Notes: generated by a model not told the origin, from the sequence alone. A stretch of 37,669 nt of DNA from an uncultured Helcococcus sp. (GCA_937926545.1 CALAZW010000041.1:1-37669); one strand, 5' to 3'. Shown: positions 26,403 through 34,692, numbered from the stretch's first letter. A program made the numbers and translations.

Positions 26403-28097
26403 ATGGATTATATGAAAAGATATGAAGAATGGTTAAACAATCCATTTTTTGACGAAGAAACTAAGGAAGAATTAAGACAAATAAAAGATGATAAGGAAGA
26501 AATACAAGATAGGTTTTATCAAGATTTAAAATTTGGTACAGCAGGTTTAAGAGGAATAATAGGAGCCGGAACCAATAGAATGAATGTTTATACTGTTGCC
26601 CTAGCTACTCAAGGCTTGGCTGATACTATTAAGGAATATGGTCAAGAAGCCATGGATAGGGGAGTTGCTATAGCCTATGATGTTAGACATATGTCCAAGG
26701 AATTTTCTCAAATAACAGCTTCAGTATTAGCAGCCAATGGAATAAAGGTATTTATCCATAAGGATATTAGACCTACTCCAGTTTTATCTTATACAATTAG
26801 AAAATTAAATGCTATTTCAGGTGTAATGGTAACAGCCAGTCATAATCCACAAGCCTATAATGGCTATAAGGCTTATTGGGAAGAAGGCTCACAAATACTT
26901 GATGATGTTGCTGACAAAATTTTAGGCCACATATCAAATATTTCCGACTATAGTGAAATCAAGGACATGGACTTCCAAGAAGCCTTGGATAAGAAGATGG
27001 TTGAATACGTAGATGATTCTGTTGTGGAAGACTATGTTAAGGATGTTTTAGACCTGGCTATAAATGATGAAAATATAGATAAGGATATTTCCATAGTATA
27101 TTCACCATTGAATGGTACAGGAAACAAGCTGGTAAGAAGAATTTTAGATGAGAGAGGATTCTCTAATGTTCACGTAGTAGCTGAACAAGAAAATCCAGAC
27201 CCAGACTTTACCACTGTAGGCTATCCAAACCCAGAAGATCCTAAGGCCTTTAAGTATTCAATTGAATTAGGCAAAAAAGTTGATGCTGATTTATTGATAG
27301 CTACAGATCCAGATGCGGATAGAACAGCTCTTGAAGTAAGGGATAGAAATGGAGAGTATGTATTCTTAACCGGTAATAAGATTGGTATCTTACTAGTTAA
27401 TTATATTTTAGAGCAGCTTGATGCAAAAAATCAAATGCCTGAAAACCCAGTTATTGTTAAATCTATAGTTACTGGTAATTTAAGTAACCTGATAGCTGAA
27501 AAACACGGTGTTGAGTGTATAGATGTATTAACGGGATTTAAAAACATTTATGCTCCAGCCAATGAATGGGACAAGACTAGAGAAAAGAACTTTATCTTTG
27601 GTTATGAAGAAAGTATAGGCTTTAGCTATGGTGATTCAGTAAGGGATAAGGATGCAGTATCATCTGCAATGATGGTTGCTGAAATGGCTGCCTACTATAA
27701 AAAACAAGGTAAAAACTTATTGGAAGTTTTAGAGGATATTTACAAGGAATATGGTTATATGGGTGAAAAACTTGTATCCATAGTTTTGGAAGGTTTAGAT
27801 GGTCAAGCCCTAATAGCTAGAATTATGGAAGACTATAGAAATAACCCATTGAGTCAAATAGGAGATATTAAATTGGTTAAGACTGTAGACTATCTAAATG
27901 ATAATACAGGTCTTCCTAAATCCAATGTTTTAGAATATACCTATGATGATGGTTCTTGGTTCTCTGTAAGACCATCAGGTACTGAACCAAAAATAAAGTT
28001 ATATATATATTCAATGGCTGATAACTTTGAAGCAAGCCAAGAAAAAATCAACTTGATTTATGATAAAGCAGAAGAAAAAATAAAGAAGGTAAAATAA
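26403..28097 (+). CDS. pgcA: alpha-phosphoglucomutase (phosphohexomutase family)
   Basis: Interconverts glucose-6-phosphate and glucose-1-phosphate, linking glycolysis to glycogen synthesis. The 564-residue protein has the long N-terminal helix of the Bacillota PgcA type, KFGTAGLRGIIGAG (43-56), the phosphoserine loop VTASHNP with Ser146, the metal-binding ATDPDADRTA, the sugar-binding GYEESIGF and the phosphate-binding VRPSGTEPKI near the C terminus. All four family motifs are intact. AAGGAG precedes the ATG. Last gene before the internal terminator at 28100. Confidence 0.96.
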   Translation: MDYMKRYEEWLNNPFFDEETKEELRQIKDDKEEIQDRFYQDLKFGTAGLRGIIGAGTNRMNVYTVALATQGLADTIKEYGQEAMDRGVAIAYDVRHMSKEFSQITASVLAANGIKVFIHKDIRPTPVLSYTIRKLNAISGVMVTASHNPQAYNGYKAYWEEGSQILDDVADKILGHISNISDYSEIKDMDFQEALDKKMVEYVDDSVVEDYVKDVLDLAINDENIDKDISIVYSPLNGTGNKLVRRILDERGFSNVHVVAEQENPDPDFTTVGYPNPEDPKAFKYSIELGKKVDADLLIATDPDADRTALEVRDRNGEYVFLTGNKIGILLVNYILEQLDAKNQMPENPVIVKSIVTGNLSNLIAEKHGVECIDVLTGFKNIYAPANEWDKTREKNFIFGYEESIGFSYGDSVRDKDAVSSAMMVAEMAAYYKKQGKNLLEVLEDIYKEYGYMGEKLVSIVLEGLDGQALIARIMEDYRNNPLSQIGDIKLVKTVDYLNDNTGLPKSNVLEYTYDDGSWFSVRPSGTEPKIKLYIYSMADNFEASQEKINLIYDKAEEKIKKVK

Positions 28098-28099
28098 GC

Positions 28100-28123
28100 A
28101 AGGGCCCCTTAGGGGGCCTTTTT
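28100..28123 (+). terminator. terminator/attenuator after pgcA
   Basis: AAGGGCCCC (28100-28108), a TTAG loop and GGGGCCTTT (28113-28121) form a 9-bp GC-rich stem with one G-U, then a short T-run. The next gene starts at 28136 with its ribosome site immediately after, leaving no room for a promoter. Readthrough is the likely source of its mRNA. Confidence 0.85.
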
Positions 28124-28135
28124 ATAGGAGATGTT

Positions 28136-29128
28136 ATGGAATATTATGGAACTTTAGGGCCAGCTTGTTCAGATGTGGACACTTTGGACCAAATGATAAA
28201 GGCAGGAATGACAGGAATTAGGATAAATCTATCCCATGGGGACTTGGATGAAAAGACTGACTGGATAGAAAACTACTATAGGGCCTGTGAAGAAAATAAG
28301 ATAGAAGCCCAAGTAATAGTTGATGTCCAAGGACCAGAGCTAAGATTGGGAGTTTTTGATGATATAGATTTAGAAAAAAACGAACTTATTAAGTATGTAA
28401 AAAAAGATTCAAAAGAAGAAGGGGTTATCAAGGGACCAGCAGAGATAATAAGCCATGGTCAGCTTGGAGACTTACTAATAGTAGATGATGGTAAGGTGAG
28501 TTTGAGCTTGGAAGAAAAAGCTGAAGACTACTTAATCCTTAGAAGTTTAGAAAAGGGCCTAATTAAAAAATCAAAGAGTATAACTATTAAGAATAAGGAT
28601 ATTAAATTGCCAGTACTTACTGACAAGGATATAAAAAACCTTAAATTTGCCCAATCAATACATATAAATAATCTAATGCAACCCTTTGTTAGAAGTGGTG
28701 GGGAAGTGGAAGAATTAAAATCCATTTTAGAAAAGGAAGGTTTGAAAAACTTTAAGATTTACGGAAAAATCGAAAATCAAGAAGGGATAGATAAGATAGA
28801 TGAGATCCTAGACCAGGTTGATGTTTTAGTTATAGCCAGGGGAGATTTGGGCAATAATTTGGACATGTGGAAACTACCAGCCATTCAAAAAGAACTTTCT
28901 AAAAAATCTAGAGATAGAGGGGTTAATTTTATGGTAGTTACCCAACTATTAGATTCTATGATAGAAAATCCTCAACCGACCAGGGCAGAGGTAAATGACA
29001 TTTATAACTCTGTTTTAGATGGGGCTACAAGTCTTATGGTTACAGCGGAAACTGCCATAGGAAAATACCCTGTAGAGTGTATGGATATGTTAAAGAAAAC
29101 AGCAAGTCAAGCAATAGAGGCGAGGTAA
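28136..29128 (+). CDS. pyruvate kinase-like protein without the C-terminal domain
   Basis: A 330-residue protein covering only the A (barrel) and B domains of pyruvate kinase, which is normally about 470-590 residues. Family landmarks are GTLGPAC, GIRINLSHGD (Arg29, Asn31, Ser33), DVQGPELR (63-70), a B domain (about 71-150), KIENQEG with Lys211 and Glu213, ARGDLG with Asp237, VVTQLLDSMIENPQPTRAE with Thr269, and GATSLMVTAETAIGKYPVE. Catalytic Lys, Glu, Asp and Thr are kept. DTKGPE is changed to DVQGPE (the K+-site Thr is Val64), and the usual FVALSFVR strand reads NNLMQPFVR. The allosteric domain is absent with no remnant: the next gene starts five bases on. It may be an unregulated enzyme or a paralogue with a new substrate. 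Confidence 0.85.
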   Translation: MEYYGTLGPACSDVDTLDQMIKAGMTGIRINLSHGDLDEKTDWIENYYRACEENKIEAQVIVDVQGPELRLGVFDDIDLEKNELIKYVKKDSKEEGVIKGPAEIISHGQLGDLLIVDDGKVSLSLEEKAEDYLILRSLEKGLIKKSKSITIKNKDIKLPVLTDKDIKNLKFAQSIHINNLMQPFVRSGGEVEELKSILEKEGLKNFKIYGKIENQEGIDKIDEILDQVDVLVIARGDLGNNLDMWKLPAIQKELSKKSRDRGVNFMVVTQLLDSMIENPQPTRAEVNDIYNSVLDGATSLMVTAETAIGKYPVECMDMLKKTASQAIEAR

Positions 29129-29133
29129 GGACT

Positions 29134-30321
29134 ATGTATGAAAATATATTTGAACTAATTAAGGATGCTAATATTTCCTTGGAAAAGGCCGTAAACAAGA
29201 CACCTATTTTTGAAGCGTCAAAACTAGGTGAAAATGTTTATATAAAGATGGAAAATCTTCAAAAAACAGGGTCTTTTAAATATAGGGGGGCCTATAATAA
29301 AATAAACAATTTAAGCGAAGAAGAAAAATCTAAGGGAGTAATAGCTTCTTCTGCAGGTAATCATGCCCAAGGAGTTGCAAAGTCAGCAACCAAGTTAGAT
29401 ATTAAATCTTATGTGTGTATACCTAAGTTGGCACCAATAGCTAAAATTGAAGCAACTAGAAACTATGGAGCGGAAGTCATCCTTGTAGATGGAGTCTATG
29501 ATGATTGCTATGCCCATGCTATTGAAAAGGCTAAAAATGAGGATCTGACCTTTATTCATCCCTTTGATGATGAGTATGTTATAGCTGGTCAAGGCACCAT
29601 TGGACTTGAAATCTTAGAACAGCTACCAGATGTGGAAAGAATTATTGTACCCATAGGTGGCGGTGGCTTGATATCTGGTATAGCAGTAGCTGTAAAATCC
29701 TTAAAACCAGATGTGGAAATAATTGGAGTTGAGGCGGCTGAAGCAGCATCCATGTATAAGTCTATTTTTAATGGAGAAGTGACGACCATAGATAGTGTAA
29801 AAACTTTGGCTGATGGAATAGCGGTAAAGAGACCAGGAGACCTAACCTTTGAAATTGTAAGAGACCTGGTAGATGAAATAGTTTTAGTTTCTGAAGGAGA
29901 TATAGCCAAATCAATCTTAAGACTTATTGAAGAAAATAAGATAATAGCAGAAGGTGCTGGCGCAGCTGCCATAGCGGCTTCTCAAAAGTTTGACGATGAC
30001 AAGGTTACTTGTTGTGTCCTATCAGGTGGAAATATTAATGTAAATACTATTTCTAAGATTATCCAAAGGGGACTATATGAAACAGGTAGACTTTGTGAAG
30101 TGACCACCCTTATAGGAAATGAAGCTGGTCAATTGATGAAGTTACTAGAAATAATAAGAGAAGAAAGTATCAATATCCTAACCCTTACTCAATATGCAGA
30201 ACATGAGAAAAGTAGCTTAAATTCTCAGGTTGTTAGAATGGTTTTAGAAACTAAAAACGAGGAGCAGGTGGAAGATATATTTAATAAGTTAAAGGCTGCA
30301 GGCTACAAGCACTATAAATAA
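29134..30321 (+). CDS. ilvA: threonine ammonia-lyase (PLP-dependent, with C-terminal ACT-like domain)
   Basis: Deaminates threonine (and often serine) to 2-oxobutyrate. The 395-residue protein is fold-type II PLP: KTGSFKYRGA with Lys49, SSAGNHAQGVA, the phosphate loop PIGGGGLISGIA, and VLSGGNIN near the end of the catalytic domain. An ACT-like tail follows (about 325-395). The length fits the TdcB/short IlvA type rather than the long biosynthetic form with two ACT-like domains. The frame is open upstream to 29077, but the ATG at 29134 follows AGGTAAGGA and is the real start. It is five bases after the pyruvate kinase-like gene, so co-transcribed. tdcB is an equally good symbol. Confidence 0.93.
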   Translation: MYENIFELIKDANISLEKAVNKTPIFEASKLGENVYIKMENLQKTGSFKYRGAYNKINNLSEEEKSKGVIASSAGNHAQGVAKSATKLDIKSYVCIPKLAPIAKIEATRNYGAEVILVDGVYDDCYAHAIEKAKNEDLTFIHPFDDEYVIAGQGTIGLEILEQLPDVERIIVPIGGGGLISGIAVAVKSLKPDVEIIGVEAAEAASMYKSIFNGEVTTIDSVKTLADGIAVKRPGDLTFEIVRDLVDEIVLVSEGDIAKSILRLIEENKIIAEGAGAAAIAASQKFDDDKVTCCVLSGGNINVNTISKIIQRGLYETGRLCEVTTLIGNEAGQLMKLLEIIREESINILTLTQYAEHEKSSLNSQVVRMVLETKNEEQVEDIFNKLKAAGYKHYK

Positions 30322-30336
30322 TTACTATATTGTAAT

Positions 30337-30364
30337 TTGAAAAAGGTCACTTATAAAGTATAAT
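30337..30364 (+). promoter_or_regulatory. promoter of the FHA-SEDS-PBP operon
   Basis: TTGAAA (30337-30342), a 16-bp spacer and TATAAT (30359-30364). The start codon at 30386 follows an AAGGAGA site. Confidence 0.75.
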
Positions 30365-30385
30365 GATTTAAATAAGGAGATTGAT

Positions 30386-30889
30386 ATGAAGTTTTTATTT
30401 AGACAATTGGAAAAAATATTTTTTACAAATATTATTGGTGAAATAGACTTATATACCATAGTATCAACTGCATTGAAATATGTCTTTGTATTTATTGTAT
30501 TATACTTTATTTACGCCATAGTAAAAATGATATTTTTTGATATTAAAAGCATTTATAGAGAAGAGTCATCAGAAAGGCCCTTTCTTAGCCTGGTTAATGG
30601 AGACTATAGTTTGGAAAAGGACATTAGTGAAACTATTATTCTAGACAGTGTAAATACCATAGGTAGGGATAGGGAGAATACTATCATAATCAATGATGGT
30701 TATATTTCTAAAAGACATGCTATTATTATGCAAAAAGAAGACGGTTTTTACCTGGAGGACTTAAATTCTTCCAATGGTACTTTTTTAAATGATGAAAAAA
30801 TAGAAGATTCTGTAAAGTTACTTGAAGGAGATGTAATTTCCTTTGGTGAATTGTCCTATAAATATAATGGGGGCGACTTCCATGCTTAA
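30386..30889 (+). CDS. membrane-anchored FHA-domain protein (FhaB-like layout)
   Basis: A 167-residue protein with one transmembrane helix (about 30-50) and a cytosolic forkhead-associated domain (about 85-160). The phosphothreonine-binding residues are visible: IGRDREN (Gly93, Arg94), SKRH (108-111) and LNSSNGTF (Asn130, Gly131). FHA domains bind phosphothreonine on partners. The gene overlaps the SEDS gene by 8 bp and heads an operon with a SEDS polymerase and a class B PBP. This resembles the actinobacterial fhaB-rodA-pbpA cluster without its phosphatase and kinases. No Ser/Thr kinase is in the window, so the phosphorylation source is unknown. Confidence 0.92.
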   Translation: MKFLFRQLEKIFFTNIIGEIDLYTIVSTALKYVFVFIVLYFIYAIVKMIFFDIKSIYREESSERPFLSLVNGDYSLEKDISETIILDSVNTIGRDRENTIIINDGYISKRHAIIMQKEDGFYLEDLNSSNGTFLNDEKIEDSVKLLEGDVISFGELSYKYNGGDFHA

Positions 30890-32144
30890 GAATAGAATAT
30901 TTAATTTTACAATAACATCAGAGGAAAACAAAAATTATTACTGGGAGTTAAATTGGAAGTTGGCACTTTTTCAAACCCTAGGCCTGGGTTTGGCCATGGT
31001 TTATAATATGGCCAATATGGATAAGAAGATAGCTGCAATGGCGATAGTCTTAATTCTAATAAGTTTGGCGGTAAATATATATATTCCCAAGGTAACCAAG
31101 GGAGATATATTTTTTGTCCTAATTATTAATATGCTCTATACCATAGGTCTGATAACCATCATGAGGATTAATCCTGCAACCGGTTATAGGCATATGATCT
31201 GGTATATCTTATCCATGATAATAGGTTTTATAGTTTACTTTATTTTAAAGAAAACCAGTAACTTTTTTAGAGATAAGTATATATTTTTCTTTCTTTTGAC
31301 CCTGGCCACCTTCATAGTTACCTTAGTATTTGGCGACAGGCAGGCGGGAGCTGTTAACTGGATAAGGATAAGTGATGGTATAACCATCCAGCTATCAGAG
31401 TTTGCGAAAATATCCTACATATTTTTAATAGCCAGTTTCTATAGTAATTATGAAGATATTGAAAAGAAAAAATATGGCTCCTACTATCTTATGATAGCCA
31501 GCTATATTTATATAGGTTTCTTCTTCCTACAAGGGGAGTTGGGAACGGCAATGATCTTTTTTGCCCTGATGATAGGATCCATGTTTGTATTTGAAGAGAG
31601 ATATCTCTTGGTTGTAATAAATGTTATTTTAGCCTTTATAGGTCTTTTATTAGCCTATTATTTATTTAATCACATTAGGATTAGATTTGAAATTTGGTTA
31701 AATCCCTGGGATAGTTATAATGACAAGGGATATCAAATAATTCAAAGTTTATTTGCCATAGCCAGCGGTGGATTTTTTGGCTCAGGTATAGGCTTGGGAA
31801 GACCAGACATAGTGCCAGTTTCGACCTCGGATTTTATCTACGCTTCAGTAGTTGAAGAAATGGGAATCTTTATGGGAATATTTGTTATTTTACTATTTAT
31901 TCTCTTGGTCTATAAGTCATTTAAATTGGCGCTAATGGACGAGGATATCTTTTATAGCTCTCTGGCCTTTAGTATAGGTATGGTCTTTGCAGCCCAATCC
32001 ATAATAATGTTTGGTGGGGTTCTAAAGATAATTCCTCTAACAGGTATAACGACTCCTTTTATGAGTTACGGGGGAAGCTCGCTTTTATCAAGCTTTATGC
32101 TTTTTGCCATATTGCAACTAATTTCAAGTAGGGATAGATTATGA
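30882..32144 (+). CDS. SEDS peptidoglycan glycosyltransferase (RodA/FtsW family)
   Basis: Polymerises lipid II into glycan strands together with a class B PBP. The 420-residue protein has about ten to twelve membrane helices and the family's signature loops: AVNWIRI then IQLSEFAKI, FLQGELGTA (most members have QPDLGT, so Asp is Glu here), LNPWDSYNDKGYQIIQSL with the conserved extracellular acidic loop, ASGGFFGSGIGLG, VSTSDFIYASVVEEMG, and GITTPFMSYGGSSLL. RodA or FtsW cannot be decided with certainty; neighbours favour the RodA-like elongation type. The frame is open to 30843, but the ATG at 30882 is the first that does not run deep into the FHA gene. It overlaps the PBP gene by ATGA. Confidence 0.95.
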   Translation: MLKNRIFNFTITSEENKNYYWELNWKLALFQTLGLGLAMVYNMANMDKKIAAMAIVLILISLAVNIYIPKVTKGDIFFVLIINMLYTIGLITIMRINPATGYRHMIWYILSMIIGFIVYFILKKTSNFFRDKYIFFFLLTLATFIVTLVFGDRQAGAVNWIRISDGITIQLSEFAKISYIFLIASFYSNYEDIEKKKYGSYYLMIASYIYIGFFFLQGELGTAMIFFALMIGSMFVFEERYLLVVINVILAFIGLLLAYYLFNHIRIRFEIWLNPWDSYNDKGYQIIQSLFAIASGGFFGSGIGLGRPDIVPVSTSDFIYASVVEEMGIFMGIFVILLFILLVYKSFKLALMDEDIFYSSLAFSIGMVFAAQSIIMFGGVLKIIPLTGITTPFMSYGGSSLLSSFMLFAILQLISSRDRL

Positions 32145-33541
32145 AAAATTTAAAAAATAAAAAGATGATAATACTATTGATAATAATTTTAATAATGTTT
32201 TTATCAATAATACTCTACCTGACCTATTTTCAACTTTTCAAATCAAATAAGTTAGCCAACCATCCCTATAATATGAGAAATTGGGTGGATGAAAATCTTA
32301 TTGTGAGAGGTAGTATCCTGGATCGAAATGATAGGGTCTTGACCTATTCAGTCAAGGATAGCGAAGGTAAATCCATGAGAATTAATGAGTACTCTTATAT
32401 GTATTCTTCAATCATAGGATATAATTCAGAGATATATGGAAAGTCAGGAATAGAAAGTAGCTACAATAAATATTTATTAAATATTTATGACAGTCAAAAT
32501 GTTATAGAAAAACTTAAGGAAATGTCTTTAAAAAACACCAAGGGAAACGATGTGAAATTGACTATAGATAATGATTTACAGGCCTATGCTTATGGTTTGT
32601 TGGAAAATCATAAGGGAGCCATAGTTGTTATGGACCCCAAGTCTGGAGAAATTCTTTCCATGGTGAGTAGACCAACCTTTGATATAAATAACTTAGAAGC
32701 GAATTGGAACCAACTAATAGAAAGCAAGGATAGTATCCTTATAAATAGGGCCAGTCAAGGGCTTTACACACCAGGATCTGTTTTCAAAGTCTTAACAGCC
32801 ACATCTATTTTAGAAAACAAGGTGGATTTGGACTATGATGATAAGGGCAGTGTGGTTATTGATGGTTACAAATTTAAAAACTATAATGAAATAGCCCATG
32901 GTCCAATTTCCATGAGAGAAGCTCTAATCCATTCTTCCAATGCCTATTTCATTGAAAAAGGTATGCAGGTTCCAGTAGACAAATTGGAAGAGACCAGTAA
33001 AAACTTTTACTTGGGTAGGGACTATAGTTTTGATCTTCCTAGATCATTGGCTCAGATACCTTATGGCAGTAAAATGTCCAAGACAGATTTCGCCTCTGTT
33101 TTATTTGGACAGGGAAAGACCTTAATTACCCCTTTAGATATGACTATGATAATGGCTGCCTTGGGTAATGATGGCCTTCTTATGAGTCCTAAAATTGTCT
33201 CTAATGTGGTAGATCCTGATGGAGATACAATATTAGAAAACAAGAACAAGGAATTGGGAAGGGCTACTTCCTATGAAATAGCTGAGGAAATTAGAGATTA
33301 TTTGAAGTCTGTTGTAGATTACAACAAGTCCATATATGTACCAGGGGTGGAAGTTGGTGGAAAATCAGGAACAGCAGAGAACTCAACTGGTAAATCGCAT
33401 TCATGGTATACAGCCATGATGCCTATAGAAAACCCACAATATGTGGTAACAGTTCTATTGGAAAGCGAAGGAGACACAGGTTCCCAAGCATCCGCTCCAA
33501 TAGCAAATAAGATACTTAATTTTATCAATGGAAATTTATAG
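32141..33541 (+). CDS. class B penicillin-binding protein (transpeptidase)
   Basis: Cross-links peptidoglycan and is the target of beta-lactams. The 466-residue protein has one N-terminal membrane anchor (about 9-31) and a short non-catalytic region (VRGSILDRNDRVLTYS, about 55-70). The transpeptidase motifs are complete: SVFK with nucleophile Ser213, SSN (265-267) and KSG (408-410). It is short for a class B PBP (usually 550-700), resembling the actinobacterial PbpA that pairs with RodA and FhaB. No PASTA domains are present. Its ATG overlaps the SEDS stop codon, which indicates tight coupling of the two partners. Confidence 0.95.
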   Translation: MKNLKNKKMIILLIIILIMFLSIILYLTYFQLFKSNKLANHPYNMRNWVDENLIVRGSILDRNDRVLTYSVKDSEGKSMRINEYSYMYSSIIGYNSEIYGKSGIESSYNKYLLNIYDSQNVIEKLKEMSLKNTKGNDVKLTIDNDLQAYAYGLLENHKGAIVVMDPKSGEILSMVSRPTFDINNLEANWNQLIESKDSILINRASQGLYTPGSVFKVLTATSILENKVDLDYDDKGSVVIDGYKFKNYNEIAHGPISMREALIHSSNAYFIEKGMQVPVDKLEETSKNFYLGRDYSFDLPRSLAQIPYGSKMSKTDFASVLFGQGKTLITPLDMTMIMAALGNDGLLMSPKIVSNVVDPDGDTILENKNKELGRATSYEIAEEIRDYLKSVVDYNKSIYVPGVEVGGKSGTAENSTGKSHSWYTAMMPIENPQYVVTVLLESEGDTGSQASAPIANKILNFINGNL

Positions 33542-33568
33542 AACTCCTTATATAAGGAGTTCTTTTTT
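33541..33568 (+). terminator. terminator of the FHA-SEDS-PBP operon
   Basis: A perfect palindrome with 10-bp arms GAACTCCTTA and TAAGGAGTTC (33541-33562), followed by six T residues. The nadK stop codon lies just beyond on the other strand; in that direction the T-run is poor, so termination of nadK here is less certain. Confidence 0.88.
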
Positions 33569-34367
33569 ATAGGAATTTTTCTTTTATATTTAACCAGTAC
33601 CAGTCCTTGTTGAAAATCATTTTATTTACCTTCTTATCAGACATGGTAATTTCAATAAATTTAATATTTTCAAACTCTTGTAACATGCCGTCTATACCAA
33701 TAGAAGAAAAAGATTCTTCCCTTCTCCTAGTAATCAATTTTATTTTAGTATCAGAAGGAACTACTAAAGACTTGTCTAGAGATCTAAAGATACTTGATTT
33801 AATAGGGGCCATAGGTGTTATTTGATAGCCATCAAGGGTTTGGTAAAGCATGGCGCCTCCAGCAGATAGGTTGTAAGCAGTGGATCCAGAAGGTGTTGAA
33901 AAAATAATTCCATCTCCTGCAAAAGATTGTAGGAGAACATCGTTTACATACATATCAAAATGAATAATTGATGTGTATTTAGCCTTAAAAACTACTTCAT
34001 TAAGACTTAAAAATTCATGTTTACCATCATTGGTAACCACCTTACAGTCTAAAAGTGCCAGTTGATCGACACAGTATTTTTCTTGGGTTATTAAGGGCAA
34101 GAGACTATTGGTTTCTTCAATGGGAACTTCTTGGTAAAAGCCCAGGTGTCCTGTATTGATACCAATAAAGGGTATTTGAGAGAAATTCGAGTCATGGACG
34201 GCCTTGATAAAGGTTCCATCACCACCTATAACCACGTTATATTTAGCCTTTGGATTGTAGTCGAGGGAAATTTCATAGCCCTTTTCTTCAAAGTCTTTTT
34301 TTACCTTATTCATCACCACTTCTGATCTATCATAATTATTATAAAAAATATTTACTATCTCCTTCAC
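33567..34367 (-). CDS. nadK: NAD kinase
   Basis: Phosphorylates NAD to NADP using ATP or polyphosphate. The 266-residue protein has the diagnostic VVIGGDGTFIKA (GGDGT), GINTGHLGFYQE, and the NAD-binding FSTPSGSTAYNLSAGGAML and APIKSSIFRSL blocks. Its length is normal for Bacillota NadK. The start is GTG: AGGAGG is five bases upstream, and the nearby ATG is out of frame. It is transcribed alone and convergent with the PBP operon, with an extended -10 promoter close upstream. Confidence 0.95.
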   Translation of the reverse strand: MKEIVNIFYNNYDRSEVVMNKVKKDFEEKGYEISLDYNPKAKYNVVIGGDGTFIKAVHDSNFSQIPFIGINTGHLGFYQEVPIEETNSLLPLITQEKYCVDQLALLDCKVVTNDGKHEFLSLNEVVFKAKYTSIIHFDMYVNDVLLQSFAGDGIIFSTPSGSTAYNLSAGGAMLYQTLDGYQITPMAPIKSSIFRSLDKSLVVPSDTKIKLITRRREESFSSIGIDGMLQEFENIKFIEITMSDKKVNKMIFNKDWYWLNIKEKFL

Positions 34368-34390
34368 ATAAACCTCCTTTGTTTTATTCT

Positions 34391-34399
34391 ATTATATCA
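34391..34399 (-). promoter_or_regulatory. extended -10 promoter of nadK
   Basis: On the minus strand this reads TGATATAAT, an extended -10. It gives a leader of about 20 nt containing AAAGGAGG. No convincing -35 is seen; a run of T residues fills the spacer. Confidence 0.6.
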
Positions 34400-34427
34400 C
34401 AGTAAAAAAAACCGTGAAATGGTTTAC

Positions 34428-34457
34428 TTGATATATTAGGTTGCTTTCTGATATAAT
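34428..34457 (+). promoter_or_regulatory. promoter of the structured RNA
   Basis: TTGATA (34428-34433), an 18-bp spacer, a TGA extended -10 and a perfect TATAAT (34452-34457). The predicted start is near 34464, four bases before the 5' arm of the long closing stem. Confidence 0.75.
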
Positions 34458-34463
34458 TAAAAC

Positions 34464-34627
34464 AGATCCATATGAGTGGCCTTTATAATTAAACCTACAC
34501 TAACGATAAGGGTATCCGGAGTTTACTAGGTGATGCAAAGCCTTAATTGGACTGCAGAGCTTACTAACAGGTAACCCACCTTCACATACTGAGGGGATCA
34601 ATTAGATGGGCCACTCGATGGGTTTTT
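34464..34627 (+). ncRNA. structured non-coding RNA, rod-shaped (6S-like candidate)
   Basis: Between nadK and the YtxH-like gene lies a gene-free stretch of over 300 bases that holds this unit. A strong promoter precedes it. CCAT plus GAGTGGCC (34468-34481) pairs with GGCCACTC plus ATGG (34609-34621), and TTTTT follows directly, so the closing stem doubles as a terminator. Inside, TAATT (34486-34490) can pair with AATTA (34600-34604). The arms GGGTATCC (34511-34518) and GGTAACCC (34570-34577) start a long imperfect apical hairpin, leaving a large asymmetric central bubble. A rod of about 160 nt with a central bubble is 6S RNA (ssrS) architecture. I cannot confirm family identity by eye; a riboswitch with a long P1 remains possible. 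Confidence 0.55.
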
Positions 34628-34637
34628 AATATATTTG

Positions 34638-34665
34638 TTGAAATACTGTAATTAGGGTATATATA
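34638..34665 (+). promoter_or_regulatory. promoter of the YtxH-like operon
   Basis: TTGAAA (34638-34643), a 16-bp spacer and TATATA (34660-34665), just after the T-run of the RNA. A GAGGAGGA ribosome site precedes the ATG at 34693. Confidence 0.6.
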
Positions 34666-34692
34666 GATAAATCTAATAATGAGGAGGACAAT

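Noticed and set aside
28136..29128. Pyruvate kinase-like gene as a frameshifted fragment.
   Set aside because: The gene ends with its own stop, and the next gene follows after five bases with a ribosome site. No remnant of the C-terminal domain exists downstream.
34464..34627. tRNA, SRP RNA or T-box leader in the nadK-YtxH gap.
   Set aside because: No GGTTCGA T-arm, no SRP tetraloop/receptor motif (GGAAG...AGCAGCC) and no T-box GGTGG sequence are present.
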